Source: Anaerolineales bacterium (lineage in GTDB: Bacteria > Chloroflexota > Anaerolineae > Anaerolineales > E44-bin32). Taken from it: a stretch of 37,746 nucleotides of DNA. Shown here one piece after another: positions 8,626 to 19,020 of the stretch (position 1 is the stretch's first letter; each line of letters begins with the position of its first letter). Below the pieces are notes generated by a model. The model was given only the letters and a program-made list of their open reading frames with translations. It had not been told where the DNA came from and made no database searches. The stretch spans positions 1 through 37,746 of the forward strand of contig SOJU01000062.1 of assembly GCA_004376465.1 (NCBI GenBank). Reading direction: 5' to 3'. Both the position numbers and the translations under genes were made by a program.

Positions 8626-10251
8626 TTATAGTGACCTTTTACCGATCAGCTCCGCAAAATCGCTCCCGTCTGATTCTTCTGACCGCCATACAATTGCATC
8701 ATGGCCTCGATCAGCAGACAAAGTAAAAGCAAATGCTGCAGCAATTCCAGGCTGGGATCGAACCATCCGGTAGAACTCTAAATATTGGCGAGCCTTTGTA
8801 CGATCAGCTACGCCTTGGATGGGGTTACAGAACTCAGTAATGATGAGTTGCTTATCCGGGAATTTGTCCCTATACACCTCGAATACACGTCCCTTATTGC
8901 GAGCTCTTAGAGAGGCCTGATCCGTCCAATAGCAATTCACGCCAACCCAATCAGCATTCTGGACCGCGCTCACCGCCTCACTAAGAAATTGAGCATCATC
9001 GGCTCTCCACCCTGGGAGAAGTTCACCCTGAGATAAACCGGGGAATCCGACCTTGGCCTCGGGGAAACGCGCCTTAATCATCTGGGTTACTTTTATAAAC
9101 CACTGGGAGAACTCCAACCCATCACGCCAGGACCGCCGCCACCCTGAGTTTTGGACATTCGGATTACTGTGGATTTCAAAATATCTTATCCCGGATCGAT
9201 ATAGACGTCCAAAATTGTGTTCAATCGATGCGAAAAATCGTTCTGCGGAGGTTGCCTCCCCAGAAAAGTCTCCCGTCACACGCACAACGATGAGCATTGT
9301 CGGGTTCAACCCGCGGATGCGTTCGATCGTATCTAGACTTTCATCAAGCTCCAGCTTGACAGCTTCTAACCTCGCCATCCGTATAAGTTCGAGATCTTCG
9401 TCTTGTAACGGCTCCCCCACCCTTGCATGAGCACCGATAAGACATTTTTCATGGTTCAAGCGGGAGGCATCGAACGATTTCTTCTTCGCCGGCCAAATAA
9501 GAAACGGCGTTGGGTCGATGATGTCCTTTGGAAAATTCGTTTCCCCGCGGTCGGTCGCTCCATCTCTTTTCAACGTTAAGTGCAGGTGCGAACCGGTAGA
9601 CGCTCCAGTAGAGTTCGCTCTCCCAATCAACTCGCCAGCCTTCACTTCCTGTCCCACCCGTACCAATGGCCGCGCAAGATGCCCATATACGGTTTTGTAT
9701 CCATCTTTATGTCGGACACGAACATGTTTCCCATAAGCGTGCACCCTTGGATCTGGGTTAGTATGAACCCGATAGACGACACCGTCTGCGCAGCAATAGA
9801 TGTTGGTGTTATTCAAAGCTCGGATATCTACACCCTCATGGCCTGGCATGCCAAAACGGCTGTATATCTGTGGATTTGCTCCATAATCTTGAGTGATAAA
9901 TGAGTAATCGGTGGGCCAAAGCAAGTAGAAAGATTTGCGTTTTTGCCCATAGCGATCTTCATCGGCGATTCGCAGCGCGAATTCCTCCTGCAACCCTTTT
10001 GCTGTGTCCGTGGAAATCGGGTCAAGACGAATGCCAGGGTGCTGCGAATAAAACCATTCTTTAAGTTGACTATATTCAGGATATCCACCCGGAACAACGG
10101 GGAAAGTTATCACCTGGGCTGGTGCCATGTATAGCGCTGCAGTTTGAGGATCCTGAGTCAAGTTCGGCCCATACTGCAGAACATATTCAGAACATGAGCG
10201 GACCCATGTCCAGTAATTCTCACGCGGGAGTAAGATCACTTGGTGTTCCAT
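8626..10251 (-). CDS. M23-family endopeptidase fused to a TIM-barrel glycoside-hydrolase-like domain
   Basis: 541 aa; M23 motifs HEGVDIRA and STGSHLHLTL in the first half; second half has GVNCYW and QLIITEFCNP strand-end motifs of a GH-like barrel. No signal peptide seen. Confidence 0.8.
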   Translation of the reverse strand: MEHQVILLPRENYWTWVRSCSEYVLQYGPNLTQDPQTAALYMAPAQVITFPVVPGGYPEYSQLKEWFYSQHPGIRLDPISTDTAKGLQEEFALRIADEDRYGQKRKSFYLLWPTDYSFITQDYGANPQIYSRFGMPGHEGVDIRALNNTNIYCCADGVVYRVHTNPDPRVHAYGKHVRVRHKDGYKTVYGHLARPLVRVGQEVKAGELIGRANSTGASTGSHLHLTLKRDGATDRGETNFPKDIIDPTPFLIWPAKKKSFDASRLNHEKCLIGAHARVGEPLQDEDLELIRMARLEAVKLELDESLDTIERIRGLNPTMLIVVRVTGDFSGEATSAERFFASIEHNFGRLYRSGIRYFEIHSNPNVQNSGWRRSWRDGLEFSQWFIKVTQMIKARFPEAKVGFPGLSQGELLPGWRADDAQFLSEAVSAVQNADWVGVNCYWTDQASLRARNKGRVFEVYRDKFPDKQLIITEFCNPIQGVADRTKARQYLEFYRMVRSQPGIAAAFAFTLSADRGHDAIVWRSEESDGSDFAELIGKRSL

Positions 10252-10253
10252 AC

Positions 10254-10961
10254 TCAGTTATTAAACCCCATGCCTTTTGATTTCATCGAAACGTAGCGGT
10301 TTTTTTTTTCAATTACAAGATGATCAAGCACTTCAATGTCGAGAAGTTTTCCGGCATCTACAATTGCCCGAGTTACAGCGACATCTTCAGGGCTGGGCGT
10401 TGGGTCACCACTCGGATGATTGTGCGCAACAATTATTGCAGCTGCATTGCGCCGCACTGCTTCCCGAAAGACCTCACCAACTCTTATGACTGAACTATTA
10501 AGCGATCCTCGGTATACATCTACAACCTTAATGACTTGATTTCGTGTATCTAATAGCAGTACGCGTAAGTGCTCCTGCTCTAATGCGCCCATTTCATAGA
10601 ATACGAGGTTGGCAGCATCCTGCGGTGATTGGATACGCGGTTTATCCTCTTGGTTGACAGTCGCAAATCTACGCCCTAACTCAACCGCTGCTTGTATTTG
10701 AGTGGCTTTTGCGAACCCGGATCCCCTTTTACTCTCAAGCTCAGGAAGCGAGATGCGATGTAATCCGGCAAGGCCTCCGACTTCCATTAATAGTGTCTGC
10801 GCTAACTGAACAGCGTTCATCCCTTTGATACCCGTTCTAAGCATAATGGCCAGTAACTCTGCATTGGACAGCGCCCCCGGACCTAAAGCAGCGAGCCGTT
10901 CACGAGGGCGATCGCCAGAGTCAAGATCCATAATCCGGTAACCCAACTGTTTATCCCCCAT
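10254..10961 (-). CDS. radC: RadC/JAB-domain DNA repair-like protein
   Basis: [28 protein letters not shown] and [21 protein letters not shown]. Start revised to MGDKQLGYR (10961). Confidence 0.92.
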   Translation of the reverse strand: MGDKQLGYRIMDLDSGDRPRERLAALGPGALSNAELLAIMLRTGIKGMNAVQLAQTLLMEVGGLAGLHRISLPELESKRGSGFAKATQIQAAVELGRRFATVNQEDKPRIQSPQDAANLVFYEMGALEQEHLRVLLLDTRNQVIKVVDVYRGSLNSSVIRVGEVFREAVRRNAAAIIVAHNHPSGDPTPSPEDVAVTRAIVDAGKLLDIEVLDHLVIEKKNRYVSMKSKGMGFNN

Positions 10962-11103
10962 ATCACACCCCCATTCAGTGCAAATTGCGTGCCGAAGCCG
11001 ATGTCTGCGACTATACTTCAGTGGAATCTCGCTGTCAAAGTGGCCCAGAATTTGCATCGCCATGAGTACACTGCATGCTATAATGCCGCTCGTCAGGAGT
11101 GCC

Positions 11104-11596
11104 CATGCTGGACATTTTCGGAATCGCCTCATTAGGAAATTTCTTTACATATCTCACAGCCTTTTTCGGTGCCTTCTTGGCCGCTTTGTGGCTAAGTCTG
11201 ATTTTTTGGACGCTCAGGGATATCCGCTCCAGGTCCCACGATAAATTTGTACACATTCTCACGGTGATTCTGGTTGCTATCTTGAATCTACCTGGACTTA
11301 TCATCTATCTCATAATCCGCCCATCCTTGACGCTCACTGAGGAGTACCAGCTTACGCTCGAAGAAGAAGCGCTCCTTTCTCAAGTTGAGGAGCGTTTGCT
11401 ATGTCCAGGATGTGGAAGTCATACGGAAAATAATTGGCAAGTCTGCGCTCATTGCCACACTCGACTCCGAAAGGTATGCCTTCAGTGTGACCAGCTTCTA
11501 CAGCTCCCCTGGCAGATTTGTCCACACTGCGCAACACCTGTGCCAGGGTCGTCAACAGAAGCTGAGCCAGCAGATACTCCACCCATAACAGGCTAG
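11104..11596 (+). CDS. Membrane protein with double zinc ribbon
   Basis: ATG at 11104 after CAGGAG; two TM segments then [22 protein letters not shown]...CLQC...CPHC. Confidence 0.75.
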
Positions 11597-11624
11597 CCCT
11601 CCCACCTGTACTCTCTTATATAAA

Positions 11625-11655
11625 AGAAACTGGCGAATAGAACTCGCCAGTTTCT
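11625..11655. terminator. Bidirectional intrinsic-type terminator between convergent genes
   Basis: Perfect 12-bp stem AGAAACTGGCGA / TCGCCAGTTTCT, 7-nt loop, A/T-rich flanks, between zinc-ribbon gene and eno. Confidence 0.85.
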
Positions 11656-11684
11656 ACTTTATTGACTGTTTATTTATTTATGCG

Positions 11685-13019
<1,335 letters not shown>

Positions 13020-13092
13020 TTATAAACCGTATCCATCTATTCGAGATCCCTTCTTGACCGACTTTACAAAATCCTCGTGATAGAATCCACCC

Positions 13093-14163
13093 ATGGCTCC
13101 ACAAAACAAGACCGTTGCCATAGCGATGAGTGGGGGTGTCGATAGCTCGGTTGCTGCCGCGCTTCTTGTTGAGCAAGGTTTCGATGTCTTCGGCGTAATG
13201 CTCCGTCTTTGGTCTGCTGGACCCGAGACAAGCAACCGATGTTGCTCACCGGAAGATGTCTCACTTGCAGGGCAAGTGGCAAGTCAGCTCGATATCCCCT
13301 TCCACACCCTGGATGTCAAGGACATGTTTAAAAAGGAGGTTGTTGATCCCTTTATTGATGACTATGCGCAAGGAAGAACGCCAAACCCTTGTATGCGGTG
13401 TAATCGAATAATCCGCTGGGGTTTCCTTCTAGAAAGCGTCCTCGCAATGGGCGCAAATCGCCTCGCTACGGGTCACTACGCACGGATACACCATGGGGGA
13501 GATCGCTATCACTTATTCCGAGCAATGGACAAAAACAAGGACCAAACCTACGTCCTCAGTGTTCTACAGCAACATCAACTCGCACGCACGATGTTCCCCC
13601 TGGGCGATATCAACAAAAATAAAGTTCGTGAACAAGCTGCAAAACTCAATCTCCCAATCGCTGACCGGGCCGACAGCCAGGACCTATGTTTCGTGGGCGA
13701 CCAGGATTATCGAGAATTCCTCTCCGTCCAGGGGATTCAGTTATCCCCTCCGGGCCCCATTCACGACGAGAAAGGTAAAATTCTCGGTCAGCATTCGGGG
13801 TTAGCAAATTACACAATCGGTCAACGCAAAGGTATCGGAGTTTCGAAATCATTTCCACTTTATGTAATAGACAAGAATATGCAGGATAATGTTCTCGTTG
13901 TCGGCCCCAAGGATAGACTCGGCCGTACGAGCTTCGCCATTGGACAGGCAAATTGGATTTCGGGCTCTCCGCCTAAAAGCGGCAGCCCCATACTTGTACG
14001 AGTGCGATATAAGGCAGAGGAAGTCGGTGCAACCCTTCGACCCTTTGATCATGCTCATGCCGAAATCCAACTTTGTACACCGCTCCCTGACGTAACTCCC
14101 GGACAGTACGCAGTGTTTTATGAGGGGGAAGAATGCTTAGGAGGAGGGATAATCCTTCCGTGA
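13093..14163 (+). CDS. mnmA: tRNA-specific 2-thiouridylase MnmA
   Basis: AMSGGVDSSVAAALL, PNPCMRCNRIIRWG, GQRKGIGVS; 356 aa. Confidence 0.96.
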   Translation: MAPQNKTVAIAMSGGVDSSVAAALLVEQGFDVFGVMLRLWSAGPETSNRCCSPEDVSLAGQVASQLDIPFHTLDVKDMFKKEVVDPFIDDYAQGRTPNPCMRCNRIIRWGFLLESVLAMGANRLATGHYARIHHGGDRYHLFRAMDKNKDQTYVLSVLQQHQLARTMFPLGDINKNKVREQAAKLNLPIADRADSQDLCFVGDQDYREFLSVQGIQLSPPGPIHDEKGKILGQHSGLANYTIGQRKGIGVSKSFPLYVIDKNMQDNVLVVGPKDRLGRTSFAIGQANWISGSPPKSGSPILVRVRYKAEEVGATLRPFDHAHAEIQLCTPLPDVTPGQYAVFYEGEECLGGGIILP

Positions 14164-14450
14164 CTCTTCATGGCTTTATCCTGGGTTTGACCATCGCATC
14201 AGCTTGTGCCTTCCTTTTTCACATCCTTCGCGGCGGGAGTCTCAAACGTCTCGTAATCTATATGGTATCTGCATGGGTCGGATTCTTTTCAGGTCACCTA
14301 CTTGGCGAACTAATCAATTGGCAATTGCTAAGGCTAGGCTCTATCAACCTGTTCCCTGCGCTTCTAGGAACGTTACTGAGCCTTGTTCTAACTGCTGTCT
14401 TGATAAAACCTAATTCCCGCTCACAAAATAGGTCCCGTCGCCGTCAATAG
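14160..14450 (+). CDS. Small conserved membrane protein
   Basis: GTG start at 14160 overlaps the mnmA stop (GTGA); AGGAGGAGGG about 8 nt upstream. Three hydrophobic segments. Confidence 0.6.
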   Translation: MTLHGFILGLTIASACAFLFHILRGGSLKRLVIYMVSAWVGFFSGHLLGELINWQLLRLGSINLFPALLGTLLSLVLTAVLIKPNSRSQNRSRRRQ

Positions 14451-14489
14451 GCCAAATTTCAGCGATTACGCGTGTGTTATAATTTGTCG

Positions 14490-14984
14490 ATGACCGGAAA
14501 AGCACCTTTCACACCAGCCAATGGCACATCTTCGCCCATTGAGACCGATCCTTCGGGCAATGACACATCTTCGCCTGTCGAGGCCATCCCTTCGGGAGAT
14601 AAGATCCCCACGCTATGGATCGTACTGGGAGTGGTATTAGTTCTTTTGCTTATCGCAGGAATAATCATCGCTGTTAACGCAATGATTAATAACCCCGCAC
14701 AAACTGAAACCTTGCGCGACATTATGATTATCTTTATGGCCTTCGTATCTCTAATCACCGGCCTAGCTCTTGTGATCTTGCTTGTTCAGCTAGCCCGGCT
14801 GACGAACCTCCTTCAATACGAGATCAGACCGATACTCGAAGCAACAAACGAGACGATTGGTTCGTTACGCGGAACTACTCAATTTCTCAGCGATAACCTT
14901 GTAGCACCTGTTGTCAAAGCGAACAGCTCATTCGCGGCGCTAAGACGCGCAATCGAGCTGTTTGACTTTCGCCGCCCTAAGTAA
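14490..14984 (+). CDS. Membrane protein, unknown function, tandem N-terminal repeat
   Basis: MTGKAPFTPANGTSSPIETDPSGNDTSSPVEAIPSGDK then two TM helices. ATG 14490 preferred over the track start at 14472. Confidence 0.65.
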   Translation: MTGKAPFTPANGTSSPIETDPSGNDTSSPVEAIPSGDKIPTLWIVLGVVLVLLLIAGIIIAVNAMINNPAQTETLRDIMIIFMAFVSLITGLALVILLVQLARLTNLLQYEIRPILEATNETIGSLRGTTQFLSDNLVAPVVKANSSFAALRRAIELFDFRRPK

Positions 14985-15020
14985 ATTTAGATTAAGATAA
15001 TAACAAAAGGAGAACGGATT

Positions 15021-15365
15021 ATGTCAGATAATAACAGTGATTTCGGTGCCTTCGTCTCAGGCTTTTTAATTGGCGGTCTGGTTGGCGCGGCTGTCTCTCT
15101 GCTCTTCGCCCCGCAGTCTGGAGAGGAGACCCGAACCCTAATCTATGACAAGGGCATTGAGTTAAAGGATCAAGCCGGAGGCGTCATTGATGATACGCGT
15201 GTTCGCGCGGAAGAACTCGCTAAGGAAGCAAAATATTTAGCAGAGGATCTTCAGAAACGAGGCAAGAGCGTCGCTGAGGGCCAGAAGAAGATGTCCAAAA
15301 AAGAAGTGGAACCTGAGAAGAAAGCTGCTACCCCCAAGAAGAAAGACGATACAGCGAAAAAATAG
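15021..15365 (+). CDS. YtxH-domain protein
   Basis: FLIGGLVGAAVSLLFAPQSGEETR is the YtxH motif; Lys/Glu-rich tail; AAAAGGAG upstream. Confidence 0.88.
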   Translation: MSDNNSDFGAFVSGFLIGGLVGAAVSLLFAPQSGEETRTLIYDKGIELKDQAGGVIDDTRVRAEELAKEAKYLAEDLQKRGKSVAEGQKKMSKKEVEPEKKAATPKKKDDTAKK

Positions 15366-15391
15366 CTTCACATGGTTCACTGAATATTAAT

Positions 15392-15414
15392 GGGACGCAT
15401 CAATGATGTATCCC
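15392..15414. terminator. Possible terminator between convergent ytxH-like and nnr genes
   Basis: GGGACGCATC-AAT-GATGTATCCC hairpin with one mismatch and one wobble, followed by GTTTCAT. Confidence 0.45.
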
Positions 15415-15457
15415 GTTTCATATTCGCCCTTCAAACGCAATCATCGTGAGCGATTAC

Positions 15458-17077
15458 TCATCCACGCTCTAATTCACTTATAGCAGCAGGAATAAGCTCG
15501 GCCACATCGCCTGCTAACACTCCGGCTGTTGAACCAATCATTCCTGCCGCTATCTCACCTGACCATCCGTGAAGAAAACAGCCTAAAATCGCTGCCTGAT
15601 ATGGCTGTGAGCCTTGTGCAAGCAGAGATGCGATCGCACCCGCCAATACGTCTCCAGTACCCGCACGCGCTAACGCAGGTGTTGCGAAAGGCAGAATCGT
15701 TGCTTGCCCGGTTGGAGAAGCGACGACGGTGAACGCCCCCTTCAACACAACCACATGCCCCCATTGAGCTGCCCACTCTAAGGCAGTTTTTTCTCGTCCC
15801 GCTTGGATCTCTGTTACCGAGATCCCTGTCAAAACCGACATCTCGCCCGGGTGAGGTGTGAGGATCGATTGCCCGGGTAAATGGGCATGCCAGTCCGGAA
15901 TACCTGCGAGCAGTTTCAAACCATCAGCATCGATAACGATAGGAGGCAGCTTCACCATCACATCGTTACCTTCCTGATGAATGAAACCTATTCCTTGTTT
16001 TGCGGTCGCCGAAGGATTTATCAGCCGTTTCATGAAGTCTAGTGTTGGCCGTTCTTGTCCAAAACCAGGACCTAGCAAAAGCGCCTGGCAATGAGGAAGC
16101 TCTTCAAGGATGATATCCGCGGCAGAGCCAGCAATCACTCCAATCTCATGCGGCAGGACGAGCCACGTAGCTTCTGGAATCATTGGAACTAAAAATCCTT
16201 GGATGGGTTCTGGAACAGCCAGCGTTACGAGGCCTGCGCCAGAACGATACGCCCCTAGCGCGGATAAGGATGCAGCGCCGGGGAAATTAACCGATCCAGC
16301 GACGATCATCACTCGTCCAAAGGTGCCTTTGTGAGCGTCCCGCGGCCTATCCGGCAGCCATGTTCGAACATCCTCACGCGTGGCGAAGACAAGATTTATC
16401 GCTGCGATTTCTTTTTGTGCTGGGGGTATCCCAATATCACCTACCAATATTTCGCCAACATACCCTGCTCCCGGGAAACGCAGGAGCCCCGGCTTGGCTG
16501 CAGCGAGCGTGACAGTTAAATCGGCGACGAGGCTCTCGCCTGCAATTTCACCCGTATCACAATCTATGCCCGACGGGCAATCTACCGCAACGACATAAGG
16601 TGCTGAAACATCCTCTTCTAGAACTTTTTTGACGAATGCCAGTATGCTCTTTGAATCACCTTTAATCGGAGGTTTAAATCCGGTCCCGAAAACAGAGTCG
16701 ACGAGTAAATCTGTGGTAGTTATCAAATCTCTAAGCACTTTGTGCCGCGTGTCTTTTTCTGCAGTTGTGACCGGACATCCATGCCGGATAATGCGCTGAA
16801 GGTTCTCGTCCTCGTCAGTTCGATCTCTAGTGAGATAGACCGATACCTCCGCTCCTGCCTCGTGTAAATAATGCCCAACTACGAGCCCATCTCCACCGTT
16901 ATTTCCCGGTCCAACAAGGATCGTCACGCTCCACCTTTCTGCTTCAGGCCAATATTCAAGAATCGCAGTGGCGATCGATTTACCTGCGTTTTCCATCATC
17001 TTGTCGTACGTCAGTCCAGACGCATCAGCCGCTTGCTCAATCGCACGCATCTGTTCAACTGTCACAACTTTCTTCAC
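15458..17077 (-). CDS. nnr: Bifunctional NAD(P)H-hydrate epimerase / ADP-dependent dehydratase
   Basis: NnrE-like N-terminus (MRAIEQAADASG...VGPGNNGGDGLVVGHYL) and NnrD-like C-terminus (ILTPHPGEMSVL, PALARAGTGDVLAG). Confidence 0.94.
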   Translation of the reverse strand: MKKVVTVEQMRAIEQAADASGLTYDKMMENAGKSIATAILEYWPEAERWSVTILVGPGNNGGDGLVVGHYLHEAGAEVSVYLTRDRTDEDENLQRIIRHGCPVTTAEKDTRHKVLRDLITTTDLLVDSVFGTGFKPPIKGDSKSILAFVKKVLEEDVSAPYVVAVDCPSGIDCDTGEIAGESLVADLTVTLAAAKPGLLRFPGAGYVGEILVGDIGIPPAQKEIAAINLVFATREDVRTWLPDRPRDAHKGTFGRVMIVAGSVNFPGAASLSALGAYRSGAGLVTLAVPEPIQGFLVPMIPEATWLVLPHEIGVIAGSAADIILEELPHCQALLLGPGFGQERPTLDFMKRLINPSATAKQGIGFIHQEGNDVMVKLPPIVIDADGLKLLAGIPDWHAHLPGQSILTPHPGEMSVLTGISVTEIQAGREKTALEWAAQWGHVVVLKGAFTVVASPTGQATILPFATPALARAGTGDVLAGAIASLLAQGSQPYQAAILGCFLHGWSGEIAAGMIGSTAGVLAGDVAELIPAAISELERG

Positions 17078-17094
17078 TGGATTATCTCCTTCCT

Positions 17095-18930
17095 CTACTG
17101 CAAGGAAAGTCCTTCGGATAAACTATCCAACCCTAACTCCTGCATCTTCTCCGTCGTCGGCATTCCTATAATTGAATCCCATCCACGTTCCTCGTAGTAA
17201 GCAAGCAACATCCCATCAATAAGAGGGACGTATCCAGCAGCTCCGCCCTCTGCAAGAGGAACTTTAAAGCACTCTGGCAGCGAGTCATCTATTCCAGCAG
17301 GGCTGAGGCGGTGGTTGATCATCCGCTTGAGATTCCAGGATCGCTCACCGAGAAGGAGTAAATCGTTTAAGGTGTATTCATATCCAGTTGCATACTGGAT
17401 CAACTTTCTGGTGTCGCTTGGAGGTAAGTTGGCAAAGATGCACATCACGAGAGCGTTGATGACGGATGTCCAATTCTGATGACGGATGATGTTCTTGACC
17501 TTTTCCGCACCTGCCTGCCGATTGAAGAAGTCTATGCCGATCGCCTCAATCGTCTGCCCGAGCTCGACCAGGTAGTACGGTCCCTGATTATGGCAAGCGC
17601 CTCGAGGAGAGGTGGCATAAACAAGGCCCACCCCTGATGCACCTCGTGGCTCATGATAAGGCACTTCTAGTCCCTTCACTTCCATCGCAGAATTCGGCGA
17701 GTCAAAATTCTCCCCTAGAGCTCTTGCCCCTTTGGCTATGATTTCCCCTAAACCTTCCCGCAGCACCGTTTGGTGAACGAGTTTCTCGACACTAGCGTGA
17801 TCCCCCCACCGGAATTCATCGCCGCTGAAGTCCTTTGAAGTGATTAATCCATCCTCGAATAATTTGAAAACTAGGCCAATTGTGTTTGAGAGCGAGATCG
17901 TATCCATCCCATAGCGATCACAGATCTCCCCCATCCTGGTAATGAACGATAGATCCGTAATCCCGAGATTCGGTCCGAAACCAATTGTCGTCTCATATTC
18001 AGGACCCTTGCGCTCTATGCCGTCCTTCAATTTAACTTTTCTACCGCACGCGATCACACAACCATGACAAGCGCTGATGCCGCTTAATATCGTCTCCGCC
18101 ATCTCTGATCCGGAAACCTTGTCAATGCCATCCAATGAGCCTGATGAAAAATATTTCTTAGGCATTAGCCCAATATAATCGAATAAATCGCTTGAGCTGG
18201 AAGTGCCTAAGTCTCGCATACTCACACTTACGGTATCATCCTTGAGCTCTCTATTTGCTCGAGCCCTTATGGCTGCATATTTACTCGGGTTATCAAGGTG
18301 GATCGAACCTCGACCACGCACGGCGATCGCCTTCAAGTTCTTCGAACCCATGACGGCGCCCAATCCCGTTCGTCCCGCCACTCTTCCATGATCGCAGAGG
18401 ATCAGGGCGAAGGGGATTTGCTGTTCCCCGGCAAGACCAATGCATGCCACCCGAGCTGCTGGCTGACCTAGCTCTTCCTTGATTTTTACCTGCGTTTGGT
18501 ACGTATCTGCCGCTCCCCAGAGATGGGCAGCAGATCGAAGCTCTACCTGGCTGCCCTGGATACATAAGTAAACCGGGGCTGCGGATCGACCGCGAACGAT
18601 CAAGACATCAACCCCTGCTTTACGCAGCTCTGTTCCGAAGAAACCACCAATATTGGATTCGGCCCAGATCCCCGTCGCGGGTGACTTCCCGCAAATTACG
18701 GAGCGTGCCACGGCGGGTCCGCTCGTGCCCGTTAGCGGACCGGTTAGGAAAGCGAGAGGTGCTTCAGGGCTCAGTGGATCGAGGTCTGGGGATAACTCAG
18801 GGTAAAGCAAATACGCGCCCAGACCACTTCCTCCTAGATACTTTTGCATAACATCATTATTGATAATCCCAACAGAATTTGAACCCGTTGAAAGATCAAT
18901 CGTTAAGGTGTGGAATTGGGATTTGCTCAT
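17095..18930 (-). CDS. aor: Aldehyde:ferredoxin oxidoreductase family (tungsten/molybdenum pterin)
   Basis: LTIDLSTG...YLGGSGLGAYLL, AFLTGPLTGT, ESNIGGFFGTELRKAG, CHGCVIAC Fe-S motif, DTISLSNTIG; 611 aa. Confidence 0.93.
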   Translation of the reverse strand: MSKSQFHTLTIDLSTGSNSVGIINNDVMQKYLGGSGLGAYLLYPELSPDLDPLSPEAPLAFLTGPLTGTSGPAVARSVICGKSPATGIWAESNIGGFFGTELRKAGVDVLIVRGRSAAPVYLCIQGSQVELRSAAHLWGAADTYQTQVKIKEELGQPAARVACIGLAGEQQIPFALILCDHGRVAGRTGLGAVMGSKNLKAIAVRGRGSIHLDNPSKYAAIRARANRELKDDTVSVSMRDLGTSSSSDLFDYIGLMPKKYFSSGSLDGIDKVSGSEMAETILSGISACHGCVIACGRKVKLKDGIERKGPEYETTIGFGPNLGITDLSFITRMGEICDRYGMDTISLSNTIGLVFKLFEDGLITSKDFSGDEFRWGDHASVEKLVHQTVLREGLGEIIAKGARALGENFDSPNSAMEVKGLEVPYHEPRGASGVGLVYATSPRGACHNQGPYYLVELGQTIEAIGIDFFNRQAGAEKVKNIIRHQNWTSVINALVMCIFANLPPSDTRKLIQYATGYEYTLNDLLLLGERSWNLKRMINHRLSPAGIDDSLPECFKVPLAEGGAAGYVPLIDGMLLAYYEERGWDSIIGMPTTEKMQELGLDSLSEGLSLQ

Positions 18931-19020
18931 TGTCTCAGTATGTTATGGATCTGTCGTTGACGAAATCGAGTGTCCATTAAGCTGTACTCCATTCTCGCCG
19001 CTTCACGTCTTCCAGATGAC

